64,000 nt of DNA from Syntrophorhabdus sp. PtaB.Bin047 (GCA_002067235.1 MVQP01000002.1:16834-80833); one strand, 5' to 3'; numbered from the stretch's first letter, positions 35,982-45,298 are shown. Translations and numbers: made by a program. The notes: a model not told the origin generated them from the letters alone.

Positions 35982-37403
35982 TCACCACGATTCGACCTTC
36001 AACCCGTGCGCACCCTGGTAGACGATCTCCCGTCCGGCGGAGTCCCGCGCCACTTTTTCGAGCAGCTGCCTCCTGTCGAGACCCGACGAGGACGTGAGCC
36101 TGGCGAGGAATCGCAACCTGTCCCGGGTTGCGATCCTCCTGGGAAGAGTGGTGTTGAGCTGAAGGAGCATCCTGTGGAGAACGTCCCCGTCCACCTCCCG
36201 GAAGCTGATATCCTCGACATCGAGGAAACGAAAGGTGCCGTCATCCAGCCTGAAGACATTGCAGGCCTTCAGATCGCGATGGACGACCCCGGTCCTCAAG
36301 GCCCCCTTGAGGAAGAGCGCAAGGGAATCCGCCAGGACCTTCCTCTGCCTGTCGGAGGCCCTGTCGTACACCCTGTCCACGTGGCGGTCCAGCTCCTCTC
36401 CCCGCTCGCCGAGGTCCTCCATGGCGATGTACCCGCGCCGGAAGAGGGCGGGCATAGCGAGGCAGAACGTGTCGGGGATGAGCGGAAGGTTCAGGTAGAC
36501 AAGGGCGATGTGCGCCTTCCATGCCCTCCTGAGCCTCCTTCTCCCGGCGTATATCTTCCGCACGTGGTCGGCGTATCTCTCGACGGTGACCTTTGCATCC
36601 TTCTTGAGGGTCTCCACAAAGGCGCCGCGCCCGCGGTCCTGCCTGCCAAGGACGTACAGGTATTTGCCTTCCCAGCCTGTCTTTGAAGTGTTCTCGAAGG
36701 CCCGGCGCTGTTTCCTCAGGATCCATCGCATGTGCATTGCCCTGAGGGTCCGTTCGGCCTCATCCCGTATCCCGTCCTTTCCGTAACGCCGGAAGAACGT
36801 TTCCTTCTCGTCGGGGGTCATCGTCCAGTAGGCCATGGCGAGGGCGTGAGAGAGGTTCGAGATCTCGTCGGTCCGGGTAAAGGAGCCCTTTATCTTCATC
36901 TTGTGGAGGTCGATGAGGTAGAGCCGGCCTTTCGAAACAAGCACGTTGTTCAGGTGGAGGTCGTTGTGCAGGACATGGTGTTCCTCCAGGGCCTTGAGCA
37001 GCTGTGCGAGTGCCGCGATGAGCTTCTCCCGGTCACCGGACCTGTGAAAGACGTCTATGAAGCTTTCCCCCTCGATATACTCGTGGACGACGCAGGAGCG
37101 ACCCGGTCCCGATCCGTATCCGTAGGACGTGGGCGTCGATATCCCGAGAGAGGCGAGTTTCCTGCTCATGAGATACTCGATGCGTCCCCGGGGATGCACC
37201 CTGTTCCGCAGCGCCCCGAGAAGGCCTTTTTCCAGAAAGGATTTTACGAACACCCTGCCGGCCCTGAAGGGATAGGTGCCGTAGAGCCTTCGTTCTCCTC
37301 CCCCATGGGAGAAAGGCTGCAGGACCTCGACGAGCCCCCTGTCCTCGAGGTGCCACTCGATGCCGTTTATGCTGGCGTTTGTTAGTCCTTCGGGGTCTTT
37401 CAT
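35982..37403 (-). CDS. Double LPS-kinase-like protein (two tandem kinase domains)
   Basis: 473 aa, no membrane segment. Two separate kinase-like cores: residues about 45-230 with HNDLHLNNVLV (Asp148, Asn152 region) and LIDLHKMK (Asp165), and residues about 265-470 with VVHRDLKACNVF (Asp377, Asn382) and FRFLDVEDISF (Asp395). The HxDLHxxN pattern is that of KdkA/WaaP/RIO-like sugar kinases that phosphorylate the LPS inner core. Position between a glycosyltransferase and bamA supports an LPS core role. The start at 37403 overlaps the upstream stop as ATGA. Both catalytic triads look complete, so it may phosphorylate two sites. Confidence 0.78.
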   Translation of the reverse strand: MKDPEGLTNASINGIEWHLEDRGLVEVLQPFSHGGGERRLYGTYPFRAGRVFVKSFLEKGLLGALRNRVHPRGRIEYLMSRKLASLGISTPTSYGYGSGPGRSCVVHEYIEGESFIDVFHRSGDREKLIAALAQLLKALEEHHVLHNDLHLNNVLVSKGRLYLIDLHKMKIKGSFTRTDEISNLSHALAMAYWTMTPDEKETFFRRYGKDGIRDEAERTLRAMHMRWILRKQRRAFENTSKTGWEGKYLYVLGRQDRGRGAFVETLKKDAKVTVERYADHVRKIYAGRRRLRRAWKAHIALVYLNLPLIPDTFCLAMPALFRRGYIAMEDLGERGEELDRHVDRVYDRASDRQRKVLADSLALFLKGALRTGVVHRDLKACNVFRLDDGTFRFLDVEDISFREVDGDVLHRMLLQLNTTLPRRIATRDRLRFLARLTSSSGLDRRQLLEKVARDSAGREIVYQGAHGLKVESW

Positions 37404-38368
37404 AGCGAATCCACGATCCTGGCGAACCTCTTGCCCCAGGTCTGCAGAGAATACCTTTCCACCGCTGTCTGCCGCGCCGCCGCACCGATGCGGCGGCGAA
37501 GGGCCACGTCGGAGGTGAGAGCTCTTATGGCCTCGTCCCATCCCACGGGGTCGGTCCTCAGGAACCCGTTCACGCCATCCGCCACGATCTCCTTCGAGAC
37601 GCCGACGGGGTTCGTGACCGAAGGAAGGCCCATCGCCATGTACTGGATCAGTTTCAGCCCGCACTTTCCCCTGGACCACGTGTCGTCCGCGGCGGGCATG
37701 ATGCCCATGTCGAAATCGAGGAGCATCTCCTTTTCCCGCTCCTTGTTCCATCTTTGAAAGGTTATCCCCCGTTTCTCGACGCCGAAAGGTCTGTCGGCGA
37801 TAACCCTGAATTCGATCCCTTCCCTGTCGGTGATGGAAAGTATAAGGTCCCGGATGCCGTCGAGGTACCGCAGCGTCGAGCTGGTCCCGATCCATCCGAC
37901 GACGAACGTCCTCCGTTCTTCGTGCACCTTCACGGGGTATTCGTTGATGTCCACGGTGGTGGGCATGTAGTGGATGCCGGAATCCCTGTACCTGCCCGCC
38001 TCCTCCATGAGAAAGGAGTTCCCGCAGAGGACCGCCTTCGAGGCCCTGACGATGGCTGCGAACCTGTTCCTTCTCGTTGCGCTCTCACCCTTCCTGCCGT
38101 ACATGACGGCATCGTCGAAATCGTAGACCATCTTCTTCGCGAACATCTTGAGAAGGGAGAGCTTCATGGGGCTCAAGAGGACCCTCTGCACGACGACGAC
38201 GTCGGACCGCGAGGCGGTCCTTAGCAGGGTGCCGAGGTCCGCCTTCGTTGTCAGGAGAGAGACCTTGAAACCCCTTTCCTCGAGATACGGGAAATACTGC
38301 TGGATCCTGTATCCCACAGGGTTCTCCTTCGTGAATATATTGTGGGTGTAGAAGAGTATCTTTTTCAT
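37400..38368 (-). CDS. Glycosyltransferase, GT4-like (GT-B fold)
   Basis: 322 aa from the ATG at 38368 (MKKILFYTHNIFTKENPVGYRIQQYF). C-terminal GT4-type half: VVGWIGTSSTLRYLDGI for the donor-domain start, then SRGKCGLKLIQYMAMGLPSVTNPVGVSKEIVADGVNGFL, where E-x7-E is relaxed. Cytosolic, probably adds a sugar to LPS core or a surface glycan; substrate unknown. An earlier in-frame start at 38434 adds 22 residues without family character. It forms a pair with the double kinase gene. Confidence 0.85.
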   Translation of the reverse strand: MKKILFYTHNIFTKENPVGYRIQQYFPYLEERGFKVSLLTTKADLGTLLRTASRSDVVVVQRVLLSPMKLSLLKMFAKKMVYDFDDAVMYGRKGESATRRNRFAAIVRASKAVLCGNSFLMEEAGRYRDSGIHYMPTTVDINEYPVKVHEERRTFVVGWIGTSSTLRYLDGIRDLILSITDREGIEFRVIADRPFGVEKRGITFQRWNKEREKEMLLDFDMGIMPAADDTWSRGKCGLKLIQYMAMGLPSVTNPVGVSKEIVADGVNGFLRTDPVGWDEAIRALTSDVALRRRIGAAARQTAVERYSLQTWGKRFARIVDSL

Positions 38369-38476
38369 GGAGTACGGCGCGCCATCGCCTTTAAGGGACT
38401 CGTTGAATATATCATCGCCGTATCGGGCTGTCAACGCCGGGAATGGGTGGGCACGGACCGTTGCGGCGGCCGACCG

Positions 38477-39139
38477 TCATCTCGACCTCGCGACCCCTTC
38501 CCTCGGGCAGAGGTTTTCGATGGGGCACTCGCTGCATCTCGGCGACAGGGGGGTGCAGATCCGCTTGCCGAAGGTCACGAGCAGGGAGTTGTAGACGATC
38601 CAGTATTGCCCGGGCAGCACCCGTCTCAGGGCATCTTCGGTAGCGTGGGGATTTTTCGTCGAGACGATGCCGAGCCTGTTGGAAATCCTATGGACATGCG
38701 TATCCACGCAGATACCCGGTTTCCCGTACCCTTCGGTGACGACGAGGTTCGCCGTCTTGCGGCCTATTCCCCGCATGGAAAGAAGTTCTTCGATCGTATC
38801 GGGGACCCTCCCGCCGTACCTGTCGATGATGGTCCTGGCGACCTCCTCGAGAACCCTGGCCTTATTCCGGTAAAAACCCACGGGATAGATCATCCTCTCC
38901 AGCTCTCCATCGGGGATGGCAAGGAGCGCCCGGGGGGTCGCGGCGCGGGGTATGAGAGTCTCCATCACCTTCTCCGTCGTCTCGTCCTTTGTCCGAAGGC
39001 TGAGAAGCGTCCCGACAAGTACCACGAAGGGGTCTGACGTCTCCCCCCGGGATATGCGGGTGATGATCGGAGCTGCCTCCTCGGGGAAGAAATCCATGAG
39101 GCTCTTCATCATTTCATCAAAGGGGAATCCTCTCTTCAC
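38477..39139 (-). CDS. nth: Endonuclease III (DNA glycosylase / AP lyase)
   Basis: 220 aa from the GTG at 39139, which has GAGGTG about six bases upstream; ATG at 39112 is an alternative. The helix-hairpin-helix SMRGIGRKTANLVV carries the catalytic Lys, VDTHVHRISNRLG the catalytic Asp, and the C-terminal CTPLSPRCSECPIENLC loop binds a 4Fe-4S cluster. Removes oxidised pyrimidines from DNA. Sits 34 bases after the Mut7-C gene. Confidence 0.95.
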   Translation of the reverse strand: MKRGFPFDEMMKSLMDFFPEEAAPIITRISRGETSDPFVVLVGTLLSLRTKDETTEKVMETLIPRAATPRALLAIPDGELERMIYPVGFYRNKARVLEEVARTIIDRYGGRVPDTIEELLSMRGIGRKTANLVVTEGYGKPGICVDTHVHRISNRLGIVSTKNPHATEDALRRVLPGQYWIVYNSLLVTFGKRICTPLSPRCSECPIENLCPREGVARSR

Positions 39140-39173
39140 CGGTTTCACCTCGTATACCCCCGTACCCGACGGC

Positions 39174-39629
39174 TCACCGACCGGTGCGGCCGATGAGCTT
39201 CTCAACCCACTCACGCATTTCTTCCGCATGCGAGCCTTCCCAGTACACCTTCCCGCACGACGGGCAGGTCTTGAACCGGTCGTGATGGTGGTATATGTAT
39301 TCCGGGACGAAGGGCTCGATCTCCTCCCTCCCCGTGTCGGTGAGCAAAATGTTGCAGTCAAGGCAGCGGGACATGAATGCGTTTGGATCGATATGTCTGT
39401 CTATAATCTCTTTTATCTCGAGGATCTGTTTCGCGGTGTCGTTGTCGCGGATCACGACCGTGTGGGGACGGCCCGTCCTGTCCTGTCTTCTAGTGAGGAG
39501 GATGCATCGGTCGGAAGGCGTGGGGAGAGACGCCGGGTCGTCCCCCTGGCGCACATAGCGGGCGTCGAATCCCAGTGTCCTCAGGTACCGGGCAAGCTTT
39601 CCCAGCATGACGTCGCAGACGAATATCAT
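39174..39629 (-). CDS. Mut7-C RNase domain protein
   Basis: 151 aa. N-terminal PIN-like part MIFVCDVMLGKLARYLRTLGFDARYV with the conserved Asp, and ILLTRRQD; the C-terminal zinc ribbon has CLDCN and CPSCGKVYWEGSH. This is the bacterial Mut7-C (PF01927) family, proposed RNases of the PIN fold; the substrate is not known. Overlaps mtaD by four bases (ATGA). Confidence 0.9.
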   Translation of the reverse strand: MIFVCDVMLGKLARYLRTLGFDARYVRQGDDPASLPTPSDRCILLTRRQDRTGRPHTVVIRDNDTAKQILEIKEIIDRHIDPNAFMSRCLDCNILLTDTGREEIEPFVPEYIYHHHDRFKTCPSCGKVYWEGSHAEEMREWVEKLIGRTGR

Positions 39630-40882
39630 CTCGTGACGAGGGCACGGGCCGTCTCGGCGGCCCTTGCCATGATCTCCTCTTCGCCTGGAACGACACGGTT
39701 TTCCATGAGGACCTCTCCCATGCAGATGACCGTGTCGACGGCGGAGCCGTTCACCGCATAGACCATGTCGGAATAGATGTCAAAATTGGGGACAAACTCG
39801 GGTCTTGCGAGGTCGATAAGGATGATGTCGGGACTCAAGCCTTCCCTGATCGACCACTCGCCGAGGCGGAAGATGTCGGCGGCGGTGCGCGTCGCCATGT
39901 CGAACGTCTGCCGGGCCGGCAGCATCGTCGGGTCCGATGTGTGGAACTTGGCGAGCAGGGAGGCAAACTTCATCGTTTCCAGGACGTCGAGGTGGTTGTT
40001 CGAGGCGCAGCCGTCGGTCCCAAAACAATAGGGTATCCCTGCCTTACCGACAAGGCGATGGGGAAAGACCCTTCCCACGGCAAGCTTGAGATTGGACACG
40101 GGCACGTGGACGAGCCTTGCTCCGCGATCCCTGAGGATGGCCGCGTCGGCCTCATCGAGCGCACAGCCGTGGCACCCGATGTAGCGCTCGGAAAGAAGGC
40201 CGATGGAGTCAAGGAACTCCACGGGGGACATTCCGTACTTTTCCTGCGAGAAATGGGTCTCATCGGCGGTCTCCGCCAGGTGCATGTGAATGAGGATGTT
40301 CCTGTCTATGGAGAAGTCGCGCATCCATTCGAGGCTTGCCTTCGATACCGTGTACAGGGCGTGGGGGCCGAAGGTGAAGGTCGCGTAGGGCTCGTACCTC
40401 TTGGAGAGTGCGTGGAGATCGCGATTGAGTGTTATCTGTTCCCGGGCCTTGCCATCATCGAACATATCGATAAAGACGGCGCTGATGAAGCCACGCACCT
40501 TCATCTCGGTGACGGCCCGGGCCGTTGCCTCCCAGTGCCAGTACATGTCGTTGAAGGCCGTGACGCCGTTCTTTATCATCTCCAGGCAGGCGAGCTTAGC
40601 ACCCCAGTACACATCCTCTTCGGTCAGCTTCGATTCGAGGACCCATATCTTCTCTTCAAGCCATGATTTCAAGGGCATATCGTCGGCATAGCCCCGAAAA
40701 AGGGTCATTGCGGCGTGGGTGTGACCGTTTATGAGAGAGGGCAGGGCGGCCTTGCCCGTGCCGTCTATCGTTCTGTGGGCACCGCGAGTGCATGACGGTG
40801 AGATCTCGATGATGACGCCGTTCTCGATGAGGATGTCCCTGACGGCGCCCTCGAGGAGGACACCCTTGATGAGGATCGTCAC
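39626..40882 (-). CDS. mtaD: 5-methylthioadenosine / S-adenosylhomocysteine deaminase
   Basis: 418 aa metal-dependent amidohydrolase. The N-terminal metal motif INGHTHAAMTLFRGYADD, then HMHLAETADE, the ILIH-type strand and GTDGCASNNHLDVLETMK place it in the MtaD/ATZ-TRZ group. It deaminates MTA (to MTI) and SAH (to SIH). The next gene, a nucleoside phosphorylase, would act on MTI, giving the two-step salvage route known from Pseudomonas. Overlaps that gene by four bases. Confidence 0.92.
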   Translation of the reverse strand: MTILIKGVLLEGAVRDILIENGVIIEISPSCTRGAHRTIDGTGKAALPSLINGHTHAAMTLFRGYADDMPLKSWLEEKIWVLESKLTEEDVYWGAKLACLEMIKNGVTAFNDMYWHWEATARAVTEMKVRGFISAVFIDMFDDGKAREQITLNRDLHALSKRYEPYATFTFGPHALYTVSKASLEWMRDFSIDRNILIHMHLAETADETHFSQEKYGMSPVEFLDSIGLLSERYIGCHGCALDEADAAILRDRGARLVHVPVSNLKLAVGRVFPHRLVGKAGIPYCFGTDGCASNNHLDVLETMKFASLLAKFHTSDPTMLPARQTFDMATRTAADIFRLGEWSIREGLSPDIILIDLARPEFVPNFDIYSDMVYAVNGSAVDTVICMGEVLMENRVVPGEEEIMARAAETARALVTR

Positions 40883-41574
40883 GAAAGGCCCCGCGTGATG
40901 AGAGTGCTGAGGACGGTCTCGATGGTCGAGAGGTTCCGCGACACATTCGCATGGATCTCGTCCATGGTCAGGGGTACCTCGACTATGCCGTGGCAGTAAT
41001 TATCGATGGAACAGATGCTGGCATAGGGCAGGTCCATCTCCATGGCGAGGGTCGCCTCGGAGGCGAGCGTCATTCCGACGATGTCCCCGAAGCCCTTGAG
41101 TATATTGATCTCGGCCTTCGTCTCCAGCCTGGGCCCGATGGTCTGAACGTAGGTGCCGCCCATCCGTACCGCCATTGTGTGCTCCCTGCATGCAACGAAC
41201 ACGTCGTGGGCGAAATTCCCGTCCATCACGGGTATCATGAAACGCATCTCATCGTCGAAGAAGGTCTCGATGTGCCAGGGAGAGACGAAATCGTCGGGAA
41301 CGAGGAGGGTGCCGGGCTCAAGGGAGAACTTGAGGCTCCCCACGGAGTTGACGGCCACTATCTTACGCACCCCCAGTTCCTTGAGGGCCGCGATGTTTGC
41401 CCGGTGCCGTATCCTGTGCGGAGGCATCGGGGGGTTGCCGTGTCTCTGGAGAAAAAGAACCCCATCGCCTTTCTTCACGGTGACGGTGCCAAAAGGGGTC
41501 TCTACAGTTTCCTCGGGCCAGCCGGAGAAGATCCGGCAGTCGAGCAGCGATGTTCCTCCAAGTATCGCGAACAT
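40879..41574 (-). CDS. MTA/MTI phosphorylase family protein
   Basis: 231 aa purine nucleoside phosphorylase of the MTAP/MTIP branch. N-terminal ILGGTSLLD replaces the usual IIGGSGL(Y), followed by FLQRHG--PPHRIRHRANI for phosphate and ribose contacts, and GMTLASEATLAMEMDLPYASI near the base site. Shorter than typical ~280 aa MTAP, close to MTIP. With MtaD coupled downstream, 5-methylthioinosine is the likely substrate. No mtn gene is adjacent. Confidence 0.88.
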   Translation of the reverse strand: MFAILGGTSLLDCRIFSGWPEETVETPFGTVTVKKGDGVLFLQRHGNPPMPPHRIRHRANIAALKELGVRKIVAVNSVGSLKFSLEPGTLLVPDDFVSPWHIETFFDDEMRFMIPVMDGNFAHDVFVACREHTMAVRMGGTYVQTIGPRLETKAEINILKGFGDIVGMTLASEATLAMEMDLPYASICSIDNYCHGIVEVPLTMDEIHANVSRNLSTIETVLSTLITRGLS

Positions 41575-41644
41575 GGTTTCCAGATATTCTTGTACAGGGA
41601 ATGGCGCGTCGAGTCAATAGAATTGTTGGGAGACAGCGCTCCTG

Positions 41645-42160
41645 TCACCACTCCACGGTGATCGTGAGTCCATCTTCAAAGCTTTGTGCGGCCACATTCT
41701 GCCGTGCCCGAATGCTTCCGTAGACGAAGAACTCTTTCTCGCCGCCATCCTTCCCGAAGGCGAAGTCTCCCTTATATGTTCCTTGCTCGCCGTCACCCCA
41801 GATCTTTGTGCAGGACGTGTCCTCGTAGAGATTGTACAGAAGGATGTCACCCCCGTCTCTCTTCATCAATCTCTGACTGAAATTCCCGGAAGCGCCGGCG
41901 CTCAGTAGAACCCTGCCTTGAGCGGCGGTCTTGCAGTACACCTTGAATGAGCCGGCCCCCGTGGCAGGATTCGGAGAAAACGGATTATACTCGATAAACG
42001 TGATGCCCGACACGGATATTATCTGGCAGGGTTCCTGGGAGATACAGGTGCCCGCGGAAAGAACAAGAAGGAGGAGTGCAACGGAAACTACAAAGCAAAT
42101 GGAAAACAGCGATGATGATTCTCCATGGTCAGTGCTGTTCTTCAACAAGGATGCCTCCAA
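41645..42160 (-). CDS. SCPU-domain protein, probable pilus tip subunit
   Basis: 171 aa with a hydrophobic N-terminal segment (FSICFVVSVALLLLVLSAGTCIS). The Spore Coat U domain shows C-QIISVSGITF-EYNPFSP, FKVYCKTAA, VLLSAGASGNFSQRLMKR and the typical LLYNLYEDTSCTKIWGDGEQGTYKG. It is the last gene of the archaic chaperone-usher operon and shares little with the first SCPU protein at 45308, so it may be the adhesive or tip subunit. ATG 42160 overlaps the usher end by 32 bases. Confidence 0.85.
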   Translation of the reverse strand: MEASLLKNSTDHGESSSLFSICFVVSVALLLLVLSAGTCISQEPCQIISVSGITFIEYNPFSPNPATGAGSFKVYCKTAAQGRVLLSAGASGNFSQRLMKRDGGDILLYNLYEDTSCTKIWGDGEQGTYKGDFAFGKDGGEKEFFVYGSIRARQNVAAQSFEDGLTITVEW

Positions 42161-44501
42161 GGTCTACCATCGTATCGTCGGACTGCGGTATCCTGATGGT
42201 GATGTGATATGTCCTGCCGGCCTTCTCTATGCCTCCGCGATGGCTGCCGGCCGGGATGTTCTCGAGATAGAACTCACCCCGGGCGTCGGTGACGAAAGGG
42301 ACTTCCTTCCCGTCTACGGTGAGTTTCGCCTCGCAGAGACCCAAGGGAGTGGTTCCCTCCCGGGTCCTTCTTTCGATGCGTCCCGTGAAGGCCCGGACCC
42401 TCACCGCATCGAAGGAGAGAAAGGTGCCGCCCCTTAAGGGCGGCGAGACATATCTTCCGACCTTCTCGAGGGAGTATTCCACGGGTACATCCCTGTCATC
42501 GATGGAGACGTAGTTGTCCTGATACGAAGCCATGACCGGTATGAACGCCTTTCCCGTTCCGTCAGTGCGTCCGATGAGGTGATTGTTGTGATATACCCGT
42601 ACGCCCTTCAGGTCACCCACCTTCACCACGCCGTAACTGTCGCTGATAGGACGGCCGAAGGCGATCGTCCTGCCGACGTAAGCGATCCCCCCTGACGCGT
42701 TGAGCCGTATGGATTCGCTGGAATTCGTCGCCCCTGCCGGGTATTTTCCGGAGAGCTCTGCGCTGTAGATCCCGTACGGCCCGTTGTATTGGATGTAGGG
42801 GTTCACAAAGAGCGACCGGGTATCCGGCAGCTCTTCCCGCGAGGCCGACACCCTGTACCCGAAGCCTTCGCCAACGGGGGCGTTCTTCTGCATCTGCACG
42901 CCCTGGGATTCGCCGCCGCTGTCCTTCTGGAGGTTGACGGAAAGCATTACGTCCTTCCAGAGGTGAAAGGTGAGGCCAAGGCTGATCTCTGTGCTGGAGA
43001 CCTCGTCCTTCGTGTGCCTTATGGAAAAGTAAAGGTTCGAGTCTCTTGTGATGCCTCGTGAGTAACTGAGGGTAACGCTCTGCCGCTCCTGCCCGGTGTA
43101 CCTGCCGATACCGGCGTAGTCAAGGGAGATCGATCCCAACGTTCCCGTGCCGTATCCGATGGTGGTTCCCAGCTCGTATCTCTTCCGGTCATTCACGGTC
43201 CGAGGTGTGACCGTTGAGTATCCTTGTGTATAGGCGGCGTAGAGGAATCTCAGGTTGATGTTGCGCCGCTGGTAACTGTAACCCAGGGAACCGGCATATC
43301 CCGTCGATCTCACGCCGTCCCTGTCAGCGCTTGCAGCACCCGAGAGGCTTAGCACCCCGTAGTTCCTGATGAGGAACGACATCCGGGGGCCGATGTTGAC
43401 GAGGTGGCTCGAGGATTCACCTCGCGCACCGACCGTAAGGGAGTCGGTGGCACCGTAATTGTGGAAGAAGAAAGCGGCGAACCGTCCGTAATCGTTGCTG
43501 TCGATCCCGTAGTTGTTCCTGAGGAAGCCGGCGTTGTAACTGAATTCATGCAATCCGGCGCGAAGGAGGACGTCGGAGGAATAGAAGGGGTACCTGACGG
43601 TCTCCTCCCGGCCGAAGGCATCCCTGACGGCGATCTCCAGGTTGTGGACACCGTTGAAGGAAAGGATGTTCTTCAGGTCGAAAGGCCCCGGGCCCACCCT
43701 GTCGGAGCGTATCCGGGTGCCGTCCACGGAAACCCCGACCTCCGAGGGCAGGGTGGCGAACCCGGTGTAATCCACCATGGGCTGCTTTATGAAGTAGGGG
43801 TCGATGGAGAAGTTCCTCGAGAGACCGATCCCACCCATGTTCACGGCGCTGCCGAGATATCCCGAGGCGGCGTAGAGATCGCCGACGACGGCGCGGTTCA
43901 GGTTGTGCCTTGACTCACAGGTCATGTTCGTTGACAGGCGCACAAACCTTTCGACGCTGTCGCCCCTGGTGTACAGCGAATCATTGAGAAACAGGATATC
44001 TCCCATCCGTGCGCCCAACTGGGTTGTGCCGGCAAAGGACCTGTAGTTGAGGAGACCGTCGCCGGCATAGTTGAGGCCGTAATTGAAGAAGGCGCCGGTA
44101 TCCTTCGGATGATAGATGTCGGTCCGTCTTGCGGGCCTGACATCGATGGACCTTCTCCTGAGAAGGTGGGCCTCAGCCACGATATCGAGAGAGACCGTTT
44201 CCTGGTCGAAGGCGAAGGATACTCCTTTCATGGACCTCAATGATATGAACGTTTCGCCCCCTGTGACCGATACCATGCCCGTCGGATCGGTGAACCCCAT
44301 TGCGGTGAGATCTTCCCTGTTCAAAAGGCAGTCGCCGTCCGGCGTGAGATAGGCAAAGAACTCGCCTTTCCTTTCCGTGTTGAGGACGACCTCGAGGACG
44401 AGATGCTCCCGGCCCGGGCAATCGAGCGGCGTGAGAAGGGCAAGGACAGCGAAGAGATACAGGGACAAACTCCTCGGCCAACGGGGGTGGTACGGGGCCA
44501 T
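42129..44501 (-). CDS. Archaic chaperone-usher outer membrane usher (CsuD-like)
   Basis: 790 aa from the ATG at 44501, which starts a signal peptide (MAPYHPRWPRSLSLYLFAVLALLTP). N-terminal domain LEVVLNTERKGEFFAYLTPDGDCLLNREDLTAMGF, then a 24-strand barrel (many Y/G/aromatic strands such as GAFFNYGLNYAGDGLLNYRS) with plug, and C-terminal domains ending in HITIRIPQSDDTMVDLGGILVEEQH. It lets pilus subunits pass the outer membrane. A GTG at 44519 is an alternative start. Overlaps the following SCPU gene. Confidence 0.9.
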   Translation of the reverse strand: MAPYHPRWPRSLSLYLFAVLALLTPLDCPGREHLVLEVVLNTERKGEFFAYLTPDGDCLLNREDLTAMGFTDPTGMVSVTGGETFISLRSMKGVSFAFDQETVSLDIVAEAHLLRRRSIDVRPARRTDIYHPKDTGAFFNYGLNYAGDGLLNYRSFAGTTQLGARMGDILFLNDSLYTRGDSVERFVRLSTNMTCESRHNLNRAVVGDLYAASGYLGSAVNMGGIGLSRNFSIDPYFIKQPMVDYTGFATLPSEVGVSVDGTRIRSDRVGPGPFDLKNILSFNGVHNLEIAVRDAFGREETVRYPFYSSDVLLRAGLHEFSYNAGFLRNNYGIDSNDYGRFAAFFFHNYGATDSLTVGARGESSSHLVNIGPRMSFLIRNYGVLSLSGAASADRDGVRSTGYAGSLGYSYQRRNINLRFLYAAYTQGYSTVTPRTVNDRKRYELGTTIGYGTGTLGSISLDYAGIGRYTGQERQSVTLSYSRGITRDSNLYFSIRHTKDEVSSTEISLGLTFHLWKDVMLSVNLQKDSGGESQGVQMQKNAPVGEGFGYRVSASREELPDTRSLFVNPYIQYNGPYGIYSAELSGKYPAGATNSSESIRLNASGGIAYVGRTIAFGRPISDSYGVVKVGDLKGVRVYHNNHLIGRTDGTGKAFIPVMASYQDNYVSIDDRDVPVEYSLEKVGRYVSPPLRGGTFLSFDAVRVRAFTGRIERRTREGTTPLGLCEAKLTVDGKEVPFVTDARGEFYLENIPAGSHRGGIEKAGRTYHITIRIPQSDDTMVDLGGILVEEQH

Positions 44502-45298
44502 CTCATCCGCGGACCACACATGCCCCCTGTTACCTGCATCGTCTCCTCGAAGGAATTCCTGGTGGTCCTGACGGCCGTCCTGATCGTCGAGAGTTTTTCG
44601 CAGACTGCCGGAGGGATCTGCGTCCCGTAGGTCCTGGAGGCGCCGGCGAGCAGGTACCAGCCATTGAGGCTCCTCGAGAACGCCTCTTCGCCCCTGTCAT
44701 CCCGGCCGCTTACCGTGATCGACTGGATGACGAGATGCGTATTGCCGGCATTTTTCATACTGAGAGAGAGCTTTCCTCCCTGCATCGCGAGAGACCCGAC
44801 GGCCCCCCTGTCCTCGCTTTTCAGGGGGTTGACGAAAAGGGGTACCCCGATCTTCAACGCAAAGCTTACCCCCGAACCTCTTGTCTTCCCGTCCCCCACG
44901 GGCAGTTCCTCGACGTAGACCCTGTATGTCTTTTCCCGTGTCGCCGGACCTGCGGTCGTGCCGAGACGGATGAGCCGCTGTCCCCCCCTGGGTATCCTGA
45001 CGATTCTGGGGAAGACCAGGATGTCGGAGGTATCTTCGTAGACATCCTTTCCATCATTGTCCTGCGTCCATTTGAAGGTCTTTGCCTGGACGGTGAGGTC
45101 GCCGTCGCTGAGATTGTTGACGACGAGCTTCTCCGCCCTTGTCCTGGTAGTGAAAGATACGCGCACGGGCTGCACGTCAAAGCCGGCGGCCCGCGATGTT
45201 GCAGGGGCCGAGAGCACGGCTCCACAGAGAAGGGTAAAGAGAAGGATAAAGAGAAGGCCGGTCCCTGGGGCCGGCCGTTCCCCGCGATACGTGCCCAA
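44321..45298 (-). CDS. Archaic periplasmic pilus chaperone, with anomalous C-terminal tail
   Basis: 325 aa from a TTG start at 45298 with an AGGGGAAG site. Signal peptide LLFILLFTLLCGAVLSAPATSRAAG, then two Ig-like domains: VQPVRVSFTTRTRAEKLVVNN, FPRIVRIPRGGQRLIRL and YRVYVEELP. The family usually ends soon after the VTGGMCGP segment (residues 257-263). Here the frame runs on for about 62 Ser/Arg-rich residues (44510-44321) that are an alternative frame of the usher gene and look non-biological. A lost stop or a single-base error near 44500 would explain it. Confidence 0.85.
   Translation of the reverse strand: MGTYRGERPAPGTGLLFILLFTLLCGAVLSAPATSRAAGFDVQPVRVSFTTRTRAEKLVVNNLSDGDLTVQAKTFKWTQDNDGKDVYEDTSDILVFPRIVRIPRGGQRLIRLGTTAGPATREKTYRVYVEELPVGDGKTRGSGVSFALKIGVPLFVNPLKSEDRGAVGSLAMQGGKLSLSMKNAGNTHLVIQSITVSGRDDRGEEAFSRSLNGWYLLAGASRTYGTQIPPAVCEKLSTIRTAVRTTRNSFEETMQVTGGMCGPRMRWPRTTPVGRGVCPCISSLSLPFSRRSIARAGSISSSRSSSTRKGKASSLPISRRTATAF

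Noticed and set aside
35926..35988. Longer BamA start at 35988
   Set aside because: It would put 21 residues before a textbook signal peptide.
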